Shown here piece after piece: positions 34,957 to 43,608 of a DNA stretch of 64,000 nt. The notes below the pieces were generated by a model. That model worked only from the letters and a program-made list of their open reading frames with translations. It searched no databases and was not told where the DNA came from. The stretch is taken from contig JAFSJJ010000020.1 in NCBI GenBank assembly GCA_017439345.1, positions 1 through 64,000 of the forward strand, given 5' to 3'. Position numbers and translations under genes: made by a program. This DNA comes from Synergistaceae bacterium. GTDB taxonomy: Bacteria; Synergistota; Synergistia; Synergistales; Aminobacteriaceae. Numbering within the stretch: the first letter of the stretch is position 1; each line of letters opens with the position of its first letter.

Positions 34957-36291
34957 TCACACGTTCATAACTTTACTTGCAACGGCGAAATAAAGAGTCA
35001 AACTCCCTGCATCTACAATAGTCGTAACTATAGGCGAGGCCATCAAAGCAGGGTCAAAACCTACGGCCTTAGCGAGAAGGGGCAGCATTCCTCCGATTGT
35101 CTGGGCAAATATGACTGTCCCGAAAAGACTTATCCCGACAGTTACAGACAATAATAAATCTCCGCTCATTGCATATTTATATATCAGGTTCACGAGGGCT
35201 AAACCTCCTCCGACAATGAGACTGACTTTTAACTCTTTAAATAAAACTTTCAGGGCATCCTTTAGCTTGAGTTCACCGACAGCAATACCTCTTATGACCA
35301 GAGTCGACGATTGAGAGCCTGCATTGCCCCCTGTGTCCATCAACATTGGGATCGAAGCAATTAGTGCGGGCAGAGCTGCAAACACTGACTGATAATGAGT
35401 GATTATTGCTCCTGAGAAAGTCGCCGAGATCATTAAGACCATCAGCCAAATAACGCGCTTTCTTGCAAGTTCTCCTACGCTCATATCGAGATAAGGCTCA
35501 TCCATAGGAAGCATAGCGGCCATCTTGTGAAAGTCTTCGGTGCTCTCTTCCTCTAAGACCTGCATAGCATCATCGACCGTAACAATTCCGACTAAATGAT
35601 TTTGAGAGTCTACAACTGGAATAGCCATAAAGTCATATTTCTGAAATAGTTCCGTAACTTTCTCTCTGTCATCATTCGTATTAACGCTGATTATATTTGA
35701 GTCAGTCATGATGTCGCAGATTTTATCTTCATATTTTGAGAGCAGCATTGTTCTTACAGTAACGACTCCGATTAACACGCCTCTTGTATCAATGACGTAG
35801 CATGTATATAGAGTCTCTTTGTCAGTGCCTACTTCTCGAATATGCCTGAAAGACTCTTCAACGTTCATGTCTGGCTTAAGAGAAATATACTCAGTTGTCA
35901 TGATACTACCTGCTGAGTCCTCTTGATATTGCAAGAGCTGATTTATTCCCCTTCGAGTCTCAGGGCTTGCGTTCTCTAATATTCGCTTCACAACGTCTGC
36001 GGGTAACTCTTCGACCAAGTCGGCAGCGTCATCAAGAAATAATTCATCGACAATGCGTCCGAGTTCTGGTGCTGTGAGCTGTGAGACAAGAGCTTCTTTC
36101 GTATCAGGAGTCAAATAAGCGAATACATCTGCGGCCAAGTCCCTACTGAGTGCCCTGAATAATATAACGCGTCCTTCAGGCTCAAGTTCTTCAACAGCGT
36201 CTGCAATATCTGCTTCGTTCATGTCTTCAGTGAGGAGTCTTAAGTCTTTAATGTTCTTGGATTCAACGAGTGATTTTATACTTTCGAGCAT
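34957..36291 (-). CDS. mgtE: Magnesium transporter MgtE
   Basis: 444 residues with the full MgtE layout: an N-terminal helical Mg-sensing domain (about 1-130), tandem CBS domains (about 130-255), a connecting helix, and five membrane helices. The pore-helix signature IPMLMDTGGNAGSQSSTLVIRG is at about 312-333. It is a Mg2+-gated channel in the inner membrane. The 5' region on the minus strand shows no recognisable Mg-sensing riboswitch. Confidence 0.95.
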   Translation of the reverse strand: MLESIKSLVESKNIKDLRLLTEDMNEADIADAVEELEPEGRVILFRALSRDLAADVFAYLTPDTKEALVSQLTAPELGRIVDELFLDDAADLVEELPADVVKRILENASPETRRGINQLLQYQEDSAGSIMTTEYISLKPDMNVEESFRHIREVGTDKETLYTCYVIDTRGVLIGVVTVRTMLLSKYEDKICDIMTDSNIISVNTNDDREKVTELFQKYDFMAIPVVDSQNHLVGIVTVDDAMQVLEEESTEDFHKMAAMLPMDEPYLDMSVGELARKRVIWLMVLMISATFSGAIITHYQSVFAALPALIASIPMLMDTGGNAGSQSSTLVIRGIAVGELKLKDALKVLFKELKVSLIVGGGLALVNLIYKYAMSGDLLLSVTVGISLFGTVIFAQTIGGMLPLLAKAVGFDPALMASPIVTTIVDAGSLTLYFAVASKVMNV

Positions 36292-36335
36292 GTGTTATGC
36301 ACCTCCGGAGATTTGTAGATTCAAGCTAATGCAAA

Positions 36336-36344
36336 ATTTTATCA
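36336..36344 (-). promoter_or_regulatory. Extended -10-like promoter for mgtE
   Basis: TG-A-TAAAAT on the minus strand, about 45 bases upstream of the mgtE start and followed by a CCGGAGG ribosome-binding site. Confidence 0.35.
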
Positions 36345-36353
36345 CGGAGAGTT

Positions 36354-36393
36354 AATAAAAAAATATCAGGAGAGCCGTTAATGACTCCCCTGA
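36354..36393 (-). terminator. Terminator of the murG/coiled-coil transcript
   Basis: A 9-bp stem with one G-U pair (36366-36374 with 36385-36393) is followed on the minus strand by TATTTTTTTA. It closes the long minus-strand dcw transcript after the coiled-coil gene. Confidence 0.75.
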
Positions 36394-36429
36394 CGTTTTA
36401 TAGCACACGGCTAATGATTAATTCACCGC

Positions 36430-37329
36430 TCAATAATAAGTCGTCTGTGTCTCAGGTTCAGGGAAATTAATATCTTCTGTATCAATATTAATCTGTGACG
36501 GCGATGGATTTTGCGCTTCAGGTTCCGAGTTATATCCTGAGTCAGATTCTTCTTCTTCAATCTCTACGGACTCTGCTGACTCTTCAGGCGGTCTGATGGT
36601 CATTGAACTTTGCCTGAGAATAATAAACGCTTCACCTGATGTGAAAGTTTTGCCGTTGTTCGAGTCTTTATTGCTTTCGTTGTCGAGTGCTGAACCTGCA
36701 ATATTCTCCGAGTCCTCGATCTTAGCGACAAAGCCTGCCCTTGAGTCAACGTTCACAGTCCAGCCTTCAGGAACTACGATCTGCAAGCCTTCAGGGAGTT
36801 TGTCAATCAAGTAGAATTTATCTTCACCGCGAGTCCTGAATCTTGCTGTCTTAGTCGAAGTCTTTCTGCTCTTCCTGTCAAGAACTGTGAGGACAACCTG
36901 CCTGCTGCTCTTCAAGAAATTCCATGCTATGACCTGAGACTTTGCTTTCTTGTGCCAGCTCCTTACGTCTTCACCGTTATTTAACTGCGCTCTCAAGCTC
37001 TCGATTTCCTGAGTCTTGTCCGCTATTTCCTGTTCAAGTGCTTCTGTCTTCTTGTTAAGAGCTGTAGTTCTGCCCTCAACTTTCTTTTTCTTGCGCTGAG
37101 TCTTTGCATTGTCTTCAAGTCCCTGAAGTTCGCTGAGTCTGTCTGTTACCTGTTGAATCTTTGCGTTGTTGGCAGAGAGACTCTTTCGAAGCGTCATAAG
37201 TGATGTGAGCTGTTCTGCAAGTTTCGAGTAAGTCTCATCTTTGTCTGAAGCCGCAAAACTTCCCGTAACTGATAAAGCAAGGACTGCAATAATCGTAACC
37301 AGCAATAATAACTTGTTGTGCCTAATCAT
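36430..37329 (-). CDS. Exported coiled-coil protein of unknown function
   Basis: 299 residues. A signal peptide (LLLVTIIAVLALSVTGSFA) is followed by a long coiled coil (about 35-120, rich in Glu/Lys/Gln/Leu heptads), a beta-rich segment (about 130-215: VVLTVLDRKSRKT, FYLIDKLPEGLQIVVPEGW), and an acidic, low-complexity Pro/Glu/Ser tail. No family is recognised. It is the last gene after murG (24-base gap), so an envelope or division role is suggested by position only. Confidence 0.7.
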   Translation of the reverse strand: MIRHNKLLLLVTIIAVLALSVTGSFAASDKDETYSKLAEQLTSLMTLRKSLSANNAKIQQVTDRLSELQGLEDNAKTQRKKKKVEGRTTALNKKTEALEQEIADKTQEIESLRAQLNNGEDVRSWHKKAKSQVIAWNFLKSSRQVVLTVLDRKSRKTSTKTARFRTRGEDKFYLIDKLPEGLQIVVPEGWTVNVDSRAGFVAKIEDSENIAGSALDNESNKDSNNGKTFTSGEAFIILRQSSMTIRPPEESAESVEIEEEESDSGYNSEPEAQNPSPSQINIDTEDINFPEPETQTTYY

Positions 37330-37353
37330 AAAAACTTGCCTCCCATAAAAAAA

Positions 37354-38310
37354 TTATTTCAAGTAATTATATAAAATTTTCACTAGTTTTTCGGGATTTT
37401 CGCTTTCATAAAATATACATGAATTCTTTGCGAGCTTGATAAATTCCTGAGCGTTCTTGACCTGGTGATTGTCTGCTGCCCCCGGCCAAGGGATTATTAC
37501 TGAAGGGATCTCCCACTTGAGAAGCTCTGCAAGAGTCGAACCTCCTGCCCTGCATACTATGAGATCGCAAGCCGAGTAAAACGGATTCATGTCCCACTGA
37601 GGCAGAATATAATGCTTGTTGTTATCATTGTGACTCTCTCTTGATGACAAAAATATGAACTGGTAATCCTTGCATGAGTCCGCAGTATGAGTCAAAATCT
37701 CGCTCAACGGCCCGGAACCTAATGAACCTCCAGCAATGCCTATGATCTTTGCATGTGAATCAATCTCGAGTCCAAGAGTCTTTAGTGCCTGCTCCCTTGA
37801 TAATCTTTCAGGTTCTCTGACTGGGATACCTGTATATGTGAAATTCTTGATGCCCTGACACTCAGGCCACCCCGTGATAATCTTTGCGCCTATTCTCTCT
37901 GCGAAACGAGTTACTTTGCCTGCCGCTGCGTTCTGTTCATGAAGGGTGACAGGAATTCTCTTAGCACGTGCAATGATTAAAGGAGCGAACGAGATATAAC
38001 CGCCGAATAAATATATATGGTCAGGCTTGAAAGTTTTTATATACTCTGAGATTTGACCGAGCGACTTAAATATATTTATTATCCTTGAAAATATTTTCGT
38101 GATAGAACGAGTACCCAGAGGCGAACCTTCAAGAGGCAGGATTATGGGCTTGATATTCTCTGACTCGTAAATTTCGCTCTCAAGTTTTCGTGAACCGCAA
38201 ATCCATGACACGCACGAACCTTGAGACTCTAAATTCTTTCCGAAGACTATTGCAGGGAAAATGTGCCCTCCTGTTCCTCCTGCTGCGATTAATATTTTAT
38301 TGCTGTTCAT
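37354..38310 (-). CDS. murG: UDP-N-acetylglucosamine--lipid I GlcNAc transferase
   Basis: Converts lipid I to lipid II at the inner face of the membrane. About 318 residues, slightly shorter than E. coli MurG. The GT-B motifs are the N-terminal AAGGTGGHIFPAIVF loop, IAGGSLGSGPLSEIL, and the C-terminal donor-binding VCRAGGSTLAELL. The ATG at 38310 with AGGAG upstream is preferred over a TTG at 38337. The start lies inside the 3' end of ftsW (14-base overlap), implying coupled translation. Confidence 0.93.
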   Translation of the reverse strand: MNSNKILIAAGGTGGHIFPAIVFGKNLESQGSCVSWICGSRKLESEIYESENIKPIILPLEGSPLGTRSITKIFSRIINIFKSLGQISEYIKTFKPDHIYLFGGYISFAPLIIARAKRIPVTLHEQNAAAGKVTRFAERIGAKIITGWPECQGIKNFTYTGIPVREPERLSREQALKTLGLEIDSHAKIIGIAGGSLGSGPLSEILTHTADSCKDYQFIFLSSRESHNDNNKHYILPQWDMNPFYSACDLIVCRAGGSTLAELLKWEIPSVIIPWPGAADNHQVKNAQEFIKLAKNSCIFYESENPEKLVKILYNYLK

Positions 38311-39394
38311 GTTTATTCCTTCTCCTGTTTGAGTCAATTTTTATCGACATAAGCAGACCTACTTTAGCCCACATAAATATCATTGAGCTGCCTCCTGAAC
38401 TTATAAACGGCATTGGAATCCCGGATAACGGCAATAATTTCGTAACTCCTGCAACGTTCATAAACATGGGAAATATTACAGAAGCAGTTAATCCAAGAGC
38501 AAGAGACTTGGTGAACGCCGTCTTAGCATCGCGGTAAATATAATATGCCCTCCACGTCCATAACGCATAAAGAATTAATAAGAACATTGTCCCGACGAGT
38601 CCGAACTCTTCACCGATTGCAGGAAATATATAATCCGTGTCAGCCTCAGGGAGATAACGCTCCTCTTGAAGTCCTTTGCCTATGCCGACTCCAGTTAGTG
38701 AGCCGTTAGCAAACGCAACTAGACCTTGAATAATCTGAAAGCCTTTACCGGTAGGATCTGACCATGGATCCCAGAAGGCCGTGAACCTGCTCATTCTGTA
38801 TGGAGCTATGAGAATCAACACGACTATTGCAGCAAGTCCAATAAATGCGCCTATAATCGGATACGTCCAGCCCCTGCGCTCTATATGCATGGTAAAACAG
38901 ATTGCAGTTACTATGATTGCTCCTCCTAGTGTCGGCTGAAGCAGTAATACCCCTGCACACATCATTACGATCATTAGGGTCGGCCTCATGAAGGACTCAA
39001 AGTTGCCCCGCTTAGTCAAAGACTCTGAGTCAGTTAATCTATCAGCCATGAATACAGGCAGTGCGAATAACAAGAACTCGAAAGGCTGAAACCTGAAGCC
39101 TGCGATATTCAGCCACCGCCTTGCACCTCCGACTTTTACGCCTATACCCGGAATAATCGAGAGCAGTAATAAAAAGAATGCTGCTGCAAAAATTTTACCG
39201 CTGTGTTTACGTAATTTTTCAGGGTTAAAGCCTCCCATACACAGAGCCATTACGGTCAAGCCTAAGCCTATGAACTGGAACTGTTTCAACGGTGCAGAGT
39301 AGGGATTCCCTCCGGCCATGCTGTTACGCAATGACAATGAAGAGATCATCACCAGACCGCAGCCGCTTAATATCAGTGGTAATATGATTTCCAT
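38297..39394 (-). CDS. ftsW: Septal peptidoglycan polymerase FtsW (SEDS family)
   Basis: 365 residues, about nine or ten membrane helices. Hallmarks include GGARRWLNIAGFRFQPFEF, the QPTLGGA segment, the GKGFQIIQGLVAFANGSLTGVGIGKG block, LPEADTDYIFPAIGEEFG and the C-terminal PFISSGGSSM. It polymerises lipid II with its partner FtsI, encoded in the same cluster. The N-terminal cytoplasmic part is minimal. Confidence 0.95.
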   Translation of the reverse strand: MEIILPLILSGCGLVMISSLSLRNSMAGGNPYSAPLKQFQFIGLGLTVMALCMGGFNPEKLRKHSGKIFAAAFFLLLLSIIPGIGVKVGGARRWLNIAGFRFQPFEFLLFALPVFMADRLTDSESLTKRGNFESFMRPTLMIVMMCAGVLLLQPTLGGAIIVTAICFTMHIERRGWTYPIIGAFIGLAAIVVLILIAPYRMSRFTAFWDPWSDPTGKGFQIIQGLVAFANGSLTGVGIGKGLQEERYLPEADTDYIFPAIGEEFGLVGTMFLLILYALWTWRAYYIYRDAKTAFTKSLALGLTASVIFPMFMNVAGVTKLLPLSGIPMPFISSGGSSMIFMWAKVGLLMSIKIDSNRRRNKHEQQ

Positions 39395-39400
39395 TATGAG

Positions 39401-40762
39401 CTATGAATTATTATTATTTATCTTATCTCGAATTATCCTGCAAAAGTGTTCGCCCCGAGCCTTGTAGCTTTTATACATGTCCCAGCTTGTACACGCAGGC
39501 GATAATAATACAACCATCCCCGGAGTCGTAATGCTTTCTGCGATGTCCAAAGCCTCCTCCATTGAAGCAGCCCTGTGAAAATTTTTGTAGCCTGTTGACT
39601 CTAGTGCGTTTTGAATCTTATTTGCTTCTTCACCGATTAAGATTGCAGACTCACACTCAGACTTTACGGCTTCTGCTAACGGTGTGTAGTCTTCGCCTTT
39701 GCCTTGACCTCCCAGAATGATAACTTTACGCCCTTTGATACATGTCATAGCTGTAATAGTTGCTGCTACGTTAGTACCTTTTGAGTCATCGATATAGTGA
39801 ACGCCTTTGAACGTCCCTGCATCCTCGCACCTGTGGGGAAGGGGCTTAAATCCTGAGAGCAGATTCTTGACATCATGGACTTCATGAATTAACTTGACTG
39901 CACAGAGACTCATCGCAACGTTTTCAAGATTATGCGAGCCTATTAAATCAGTGTCATCGTAATTAAATAGAGTCTGAGTCTGATTATTAAGAGTCAATAA
40001 AGCCTTTGAGTCGCTCATGAAAATATGACCTGTGAATTCATGTTCCGGCTTCTCGTTCCAGCTTAGAGTTATTATCTTGCCTGAAGGATTCAACATGTCT
40101 GAGTCACGATCTTGAATTATTCCCCAGCCTTCAGGGTCTCTGAGTGATAATACCCGCGATTTAGCTTCAACGTAATTCTCATAGCTTCCGTGCCAGTCGA
40201 TATGATCCGGAGCTAAATTCGTGATTATAGATACGATTGAACGCAGATTATTTTTCGCCCTTGCAAGTTGAAAGCTGCTTAACTCAAGAACTACTGCGTC
40301 AAAATCTTCCTGAGTGAATCTTGCTGAAGCTGTGCCCAGATTTCCGCCTGCTCCTGCTTTGAGACCTGCTTTATTAAGAATATGACCTATCAGTGAAGTA
40401 ACTGTGCTCTTGCCGTTGCTTCCTGTAACGCAGATTAAATTATGAGTCTTAATGTGAGGCAGGACGTAATCAAGTTCTCCGGTCATCTTGATATTATGCT
40501 TTGCTGCCTCGTGTAAAATCTCAGACTGAGGGGGAATTCCTGAGCTGATTAATATTTCATCGCCTTCAAAGACTCTTTGCGAGTGTCCGTTCTCTTCATA
40601 GGCTATATTATTCTGAGAAAATAATGCTTTTGCCTCGTCAGTAATATTTTTCTGTTCAGAGACAAGAACATTTGCTCCGAGTGAACGTGCTAGAAGTGCT
40701 AAACCCTGACCGCTGACTCCTGCACCGATGATGACTATATTTTTTGTTTCAGGCATGAACAA
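39401..40762 (-). CDS. murD: UDP-N-acetylmuramoylalanine--D-glutamate ligase
   Basis: Adds D-Glu to UDP-MurNAc-L-Ala. 453 residues in the three-domain Mur ligase layout: an N-terminal Rossmann-like IIGAGVSGQGLALLA, ATP loop VTGSNGKSTVTSLIG near 112-126, and C-terminal YIDDSKGTNVAAT and ILGGQGKGEDY. It ends 6 bases before ftsW starts. The usual partner mraY is separated from it by two non-dcw genes. Confidence 0.95.
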   Translation of the reverse strand: MFMPETKNIVIIGAGVSGQGLALLARSLGANVLVSEQKNITDEAKALFSQNNIAYEENGHSQRVFEGDEILISSGIPPQSEILHEAAKHNIKMTGELDYVLPHIKTHNLICVTGSNGKSTVTSLIGHILNKAGLKAGAGGNLGTASARFTQEDFDAVVLELSSFQLARAKNNLRSIVSIITNLAPDHIDWHGSYENYVEAKSRVLSLRDPEGWGIIQDRDSDMLNPSGKIITLSWNEKPEHEFTGHIFMSDSKALLTLNNQTQTLFNYDDTDLIGSHNLENVAMSLCAVKLIHEVHDVKNLLSGFKPLPHRCEDAGTFKGVHYIDDSKGTNVAATITAMTCIKGRKVIILGGQGKGEDYTPLAEAVKSECESAILIGEEANKIQNALESTGYKNFHRAASMEEALDIAESITTPGMVVLLSPACTSWDMYKSYKARGEHFCRIIRDKINNNNS

Positions 40763-40821
40763 TTTGCCTCCTGTTTGAGTTAATATAATTAATTTTACGT
40801 ATTATATTATAACTAGTTATA

Positions 40822-42156
40822 CTAATTTATTAACCGCATGAGCTTCCATTGACCCTGCCTGTAACGCAGATAAAACGCTGAACCCTTTATAAGCCAGTCG
40901 CACACAGCAGCCCAAGTAACGCCGACTATTCCTATTCCTAAAATAATTCCGAAGACATAAGACAATACGAGTCTCACGAACAGAGTCGAAAATATGCTCG
41001 TCATCATCTCAAATTTCACATCGCCCGCTGCCCTGAGTCCATTGGGAAGACCATTAGCAAGAGGCCAAGTGAGCGTACTAAACGAACAGTGAATGAATAC
41101 AAGTTTTGCAGCCAGCGATTTAATCTCACTAGATAAGGGATAATAATTCATAGCTAACGGAGTCAGGCAAATAGTTATGACGTTCGACACAATAGAAGCA
41201 ATAATCGTAATCTTAGTGAGCTTCCTGAAATAATAATCGGCCTCGTTAATATCTCCTGCTCCCATGCACTGGCCTATCACTGTTATATATGCGAAACTCA
41301 TCACAGTTACTGTAACACTTGCGAGATTGCAAATGCTTTGATATATTCCATTTGCTGCAATTTGAATCGTCCCGAACGTTGCTATTATGGTCGTTAAAAT
41401 AGTCTTTGTTAATTGATACGCTCCGTTTTCGACTGCTCCGGGAATTGCTACGGTCAAGATTTGGCGGATTATTTTCGAGTCAACCTGCAAAATATTCTTG
41501 AGTGAGTACGAGACAAAATTTTTTCTGCTAAGACAAAATAGAGTCATTGCAAGAGCTGAATACGACCTAGCTATGAACGACGGCCAGGCTATACCCGCAA
41601 CACCTGCTTTGAAGATAAATATTCCCGCGTAATTTCCTGCTAAGTTAATAATATTTGCTATGACAGAAACTTTTAATATAACGTCAGTCCTGTTGATGCT
41701 CCTGCATATGGCTGCACCTGAGTTATATATTCCAAGAGGCACGAACGATAACGCTATGACTGATAAATAACTTGTTCCTGCTTCCATGACTTGATTATCA
41801 ACTTTAGGGAACAAGGCATGAAATATATAACGATTCAAGAATATAGTTATGACAGAAATAATCAGAGTAATAATCACTGAGATCATCAAGAGCTGCCCGG
41901 CAGAGTGATCAGCATTTGCTTTGTCATTGCGTCCTATGTACTGGCTTATGATGACCGCTCCACCTGAGCCTACAGCAGTGAAGATATAAATTAATAATGT
42001 AACAGGCATGTTGACCAGTGAGACTCCTGAGACTGCATGAGCCCCCGCAAAACTTACCATGAAGACATCAGCTATACCGACAAGCAAGATTAATAGCTGC
42101 TCCCAGAAAATAGGAATGATTAACTTGCGCAAGTCATGATTTGAAAATCTGTGCAT
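40822..42156 (-). CDS. MATE-family efflux transporter
   Basis: 444 residues with twelve membrane helices in two related halves (MatE domains). It starts with LRKLIIPIFWEQLLILLVGIADVFMVSFAG and has AVGSGGAVIISQYIGRND, both typical. It exports cationic drugs or metabolites by Na+ or H+ antiport. It is located inside the dcw cluster between mraY and murD, 7 bases downstream of a cyclophilin-like gene. It is not a lipid II flippase of the MurJ family by sequence. Confidence 0.88.
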   Translation of the reverse strand: MHRFSNHDLRKLIIPIFWEQLLILLVGIADVFMVSFAGAHAVSGVSLVNMPVTLLIYIFTAVGSGGAVIISQYIGRNDKANADHSAGQLLMISVIITLIISVITIFLNRYIFHALFPKVDNQVMEAGTSYLSVIALSFVPLGIYNSGAAICRSINRTDVILKVSVIANIINLAGNYAGIFIFKAGVAGIAWPSFIARSYSALAMTLFCLSRKNFVSYSLKNILQVDSKIIRQILTVAIPGAVENGAYQLTKTILTTIIATFGTIQIAANGIYQSICNLASVTVTVMSFAYITVIGQCMGAGDINEADYYFRKLTKITIIASIVSNVITICLTPLAMNYYPLSSEIKSLAAKLVFIHCSFSTLTWPLANGLPNGLRAAGDVKFEMMTSIFSTLFVRLVLSYVFGIILGIGIVGVTWAAVCDWLIKGSAFYLRYRQGQWKLMRLIN

Positions 42157-42163
42157 TATTATT

Positions 42164-42565
42164 TTATTCTAGTGAAATCTCAAGAGTTACTCCTGATTTA
42201 TTAAGCATATTCTTTAGCTCTGATTGAGTCTTTCCTGTTATCCTGCCCAGCTTAGTATATGCCCACGAGTTAGAGCCGTGAAATATCACTATCTGATTAC
42301 CAGAATAAAGCACTATGTCTCCGGGCTGAGTCGTTATGCTAATATCACTTCGAGGGAGATTATGTCCCAGTGAACCGACCTGTTCAAAGCCTCCATAAGC
42401 TGACATTTTCACAGTCAGGGGCGCAAACTTTTTCAGGGCATTGACGCTCTCGTTATTTTCCCATTCGACAGGAATATTTTCGCCGTCAATCATGATATTA
42501 AGCTCAGAAGCATGACACGAACAAGCAAGCATTAATATAAACGCTGCAACAATTATTAACCGCAA
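42164..42565 (-). CDS. Exported cyclophilin-like fold protein
   Basis: A mature part of about 115 residues matches the small cyclophilin-like (DUF4115-unrelated, Cyclophil_like2-type) proteins: LNIMIDGENIPVEWENNESVNAL, MSAYGGFEQVGSLGHNLPRSD, PGDIVLYSGNQIVIFHGSNSWAYTKLG. A hydrophobic signal segment with LACSCHA precedes it. The frame is open further upstream to 42673, but that part reads through the 49-bp palindromic repeat, so I prefer a TTG start at 42565 with AAAGGA 12 bases ahead. The start is uncertain. Function unknown. Confidence 0.65.
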   Translation of the reverse strand: MRLIIVAAFILMLACSCHASELNIMIDGENIPVEWENNESVNALKKFAPLTVKMSAYGGFEQVGSLGHNLPRSDISITTQPGDIVLYSGNQIVIFHGSNSWAYTKLGRITGKTQSELKNMLNKSGVTLEISLE

Positions 42566-42609
42566 AATTTTTTCACATCCTTTGCAATATATTATTGAAC
42601 TGCATCCGT

Positions 42610-42658
42610 TATTTACCCCCACCCGCCCACCCTCACTACTGCGTAGCGAGGGTAAATA
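42610..42658 (-). repeat. 49-bp G-rich palindromic element, copy A
   Basis: Read on the minus strand: TATTTAC terminus, an 11-bp hairpin arm closing over a GCA loop (CTAC-GCA-GTAG core), a tract GGGTGGGCGGGTGGGG, then GTAAATA, which complements the first terminus. It is exactly the same length as copy B at 49672-49720 and about 84% identical, in the opposite orientation. Stem differences between the copies are compensatory. The G-tract could form a quadruplex. Confidence 0.85.
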
Positions 42659-42681
42659 GGTAGAAGAATTCATTCGTCTCT

Positions 42682-43608
42682 CTAAATTAATATTAACGCA
42701 ATTATAACCGAGCCTACTGCATGAACAAGCCAGAATCTTATTGTTACTGCCGTCTCATCGAGTCCCTTTAGCTGGTAGTGATGATGCAGAGGAGCCATCA
42801 GGAAAACTTTTTTGTTGAGCTTTCTTATCGTGAAAATCTGAATCGCTGAAGACAACATCTCGATTATAAATATAAATCCCGCAGGAATTATCGCAAGAGT
42901 ACGGCCGTTCATGACACATAGAGCCGCTAATGCCCCTCCCAAAAAGTGCGAACCTGTATCACCCATGAAAGTCTTTGCAGGACGTATATTAAAGAATAAG
43001 AAACCTGCTGTCATAAAGAATAACTCAATCAAAATTTTTGCGTTGAGACCTTCAACAGGTATTAATAGCAGGAAGACTCCGAGTGAGATAATAAAGCTCC
43101 CTCCTGCAAGTCCGTCAAGTCCGTCCGTAATATTTACTGCGTTAATTGTCCCGGCTGTCATCAAGAACGCTAGGGGAATCGCTAAGACTCCGTTCATGTC
43201 CCAGAGTCCAGGCCACAGAGCTAATTTGTTCATAAAGAATATCGCTAAGACCCAGACAGCGCAGAGAATTAATTGACACTTTAACTTCGCAAGACTCCTG
43301 AAGCCCTCGCTTGTGTGAGATCTAAACTTCATCCAGTCATCAATAAAGCCTATTAAGCCGCTCAAAACAGGAAGACTCCAGAAGATAAAACTATCAAACG
43401 AGAAATCTATTATCATTGCAAGTAAAGCTAACAACAAAAAAACGACTCCCCCCATAGAAGGAGTAGCCGCTTTAATCTCATTATCTATATTGACTCCGTA
43501 CCATTTTTGCTGCTGTGTAATATGTATTCTATTCTGAATCTTTATCCAGATAAATTGCAAAACTATGCTCAAGACAAAGAATATAATTCCCGTTAGAAAT
43601 AATTTCAT
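42682..43608 (-). CDS. mraY: Phospho-N-acetylmuramoyl-pentapeptide transferase
   Basis: Transfers phospho-MurNAc-pentapeptide to undecaprenyl phosphate, giving lipid I. 308 residues, about ten membrane helices, a little shorter than usual. Conserved Asp motifs are seen: NITDGLDGLAGG (about 155-166), FMGDTGSHFLGG (about 215-226), and the MAPLHHHYQLKG His motif near the C-terminus. Its start overlaps the murF stop by 4 bases. Confidence 0.95.
   Translation of the reverse strand: MKLFLTGIIFFVLSIVLQFIWIKIQNRIHITQQQKWYGVNIDNEIKAATPSMGGVVFLLLALLAMIIDFSFDSFIFWSLPVLSGLIGFIDDWMKFRSHTSEGFRSLAKLKCQLILCAVWVLAIFFMNKLALWPGLWDMNGVLAIPLAFLMTAGTINAVNITDGLDGLAGGSFIISLGVFLLLIPVEGLNAKILIELFFMTAGFLFFNIRPAKTFMGDTGSHFLGGALAALCVMNGRTLAIIPAGFIFIIEMLSSAIQIFTIRKLNKKVFLMAPLHHHYQLKGLDETAVTIRFWLVHAVGSVIIALILI

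Noticed and set aside
36292-36429. Possible Mg-sensing riboswitch upstream of mgtE
   Set aside because: Only a promoter-like -10, a ribosome-binding site and the terminator of the preceding gene are visible; far too short for an M-box.
42566-42673. N-terminal extension of the cyclophilin-like protein
   Set aside because: The extension translates the 49-bp palindromic repeat and lacks a ribosome-binding site; the signal peptide begins after it.
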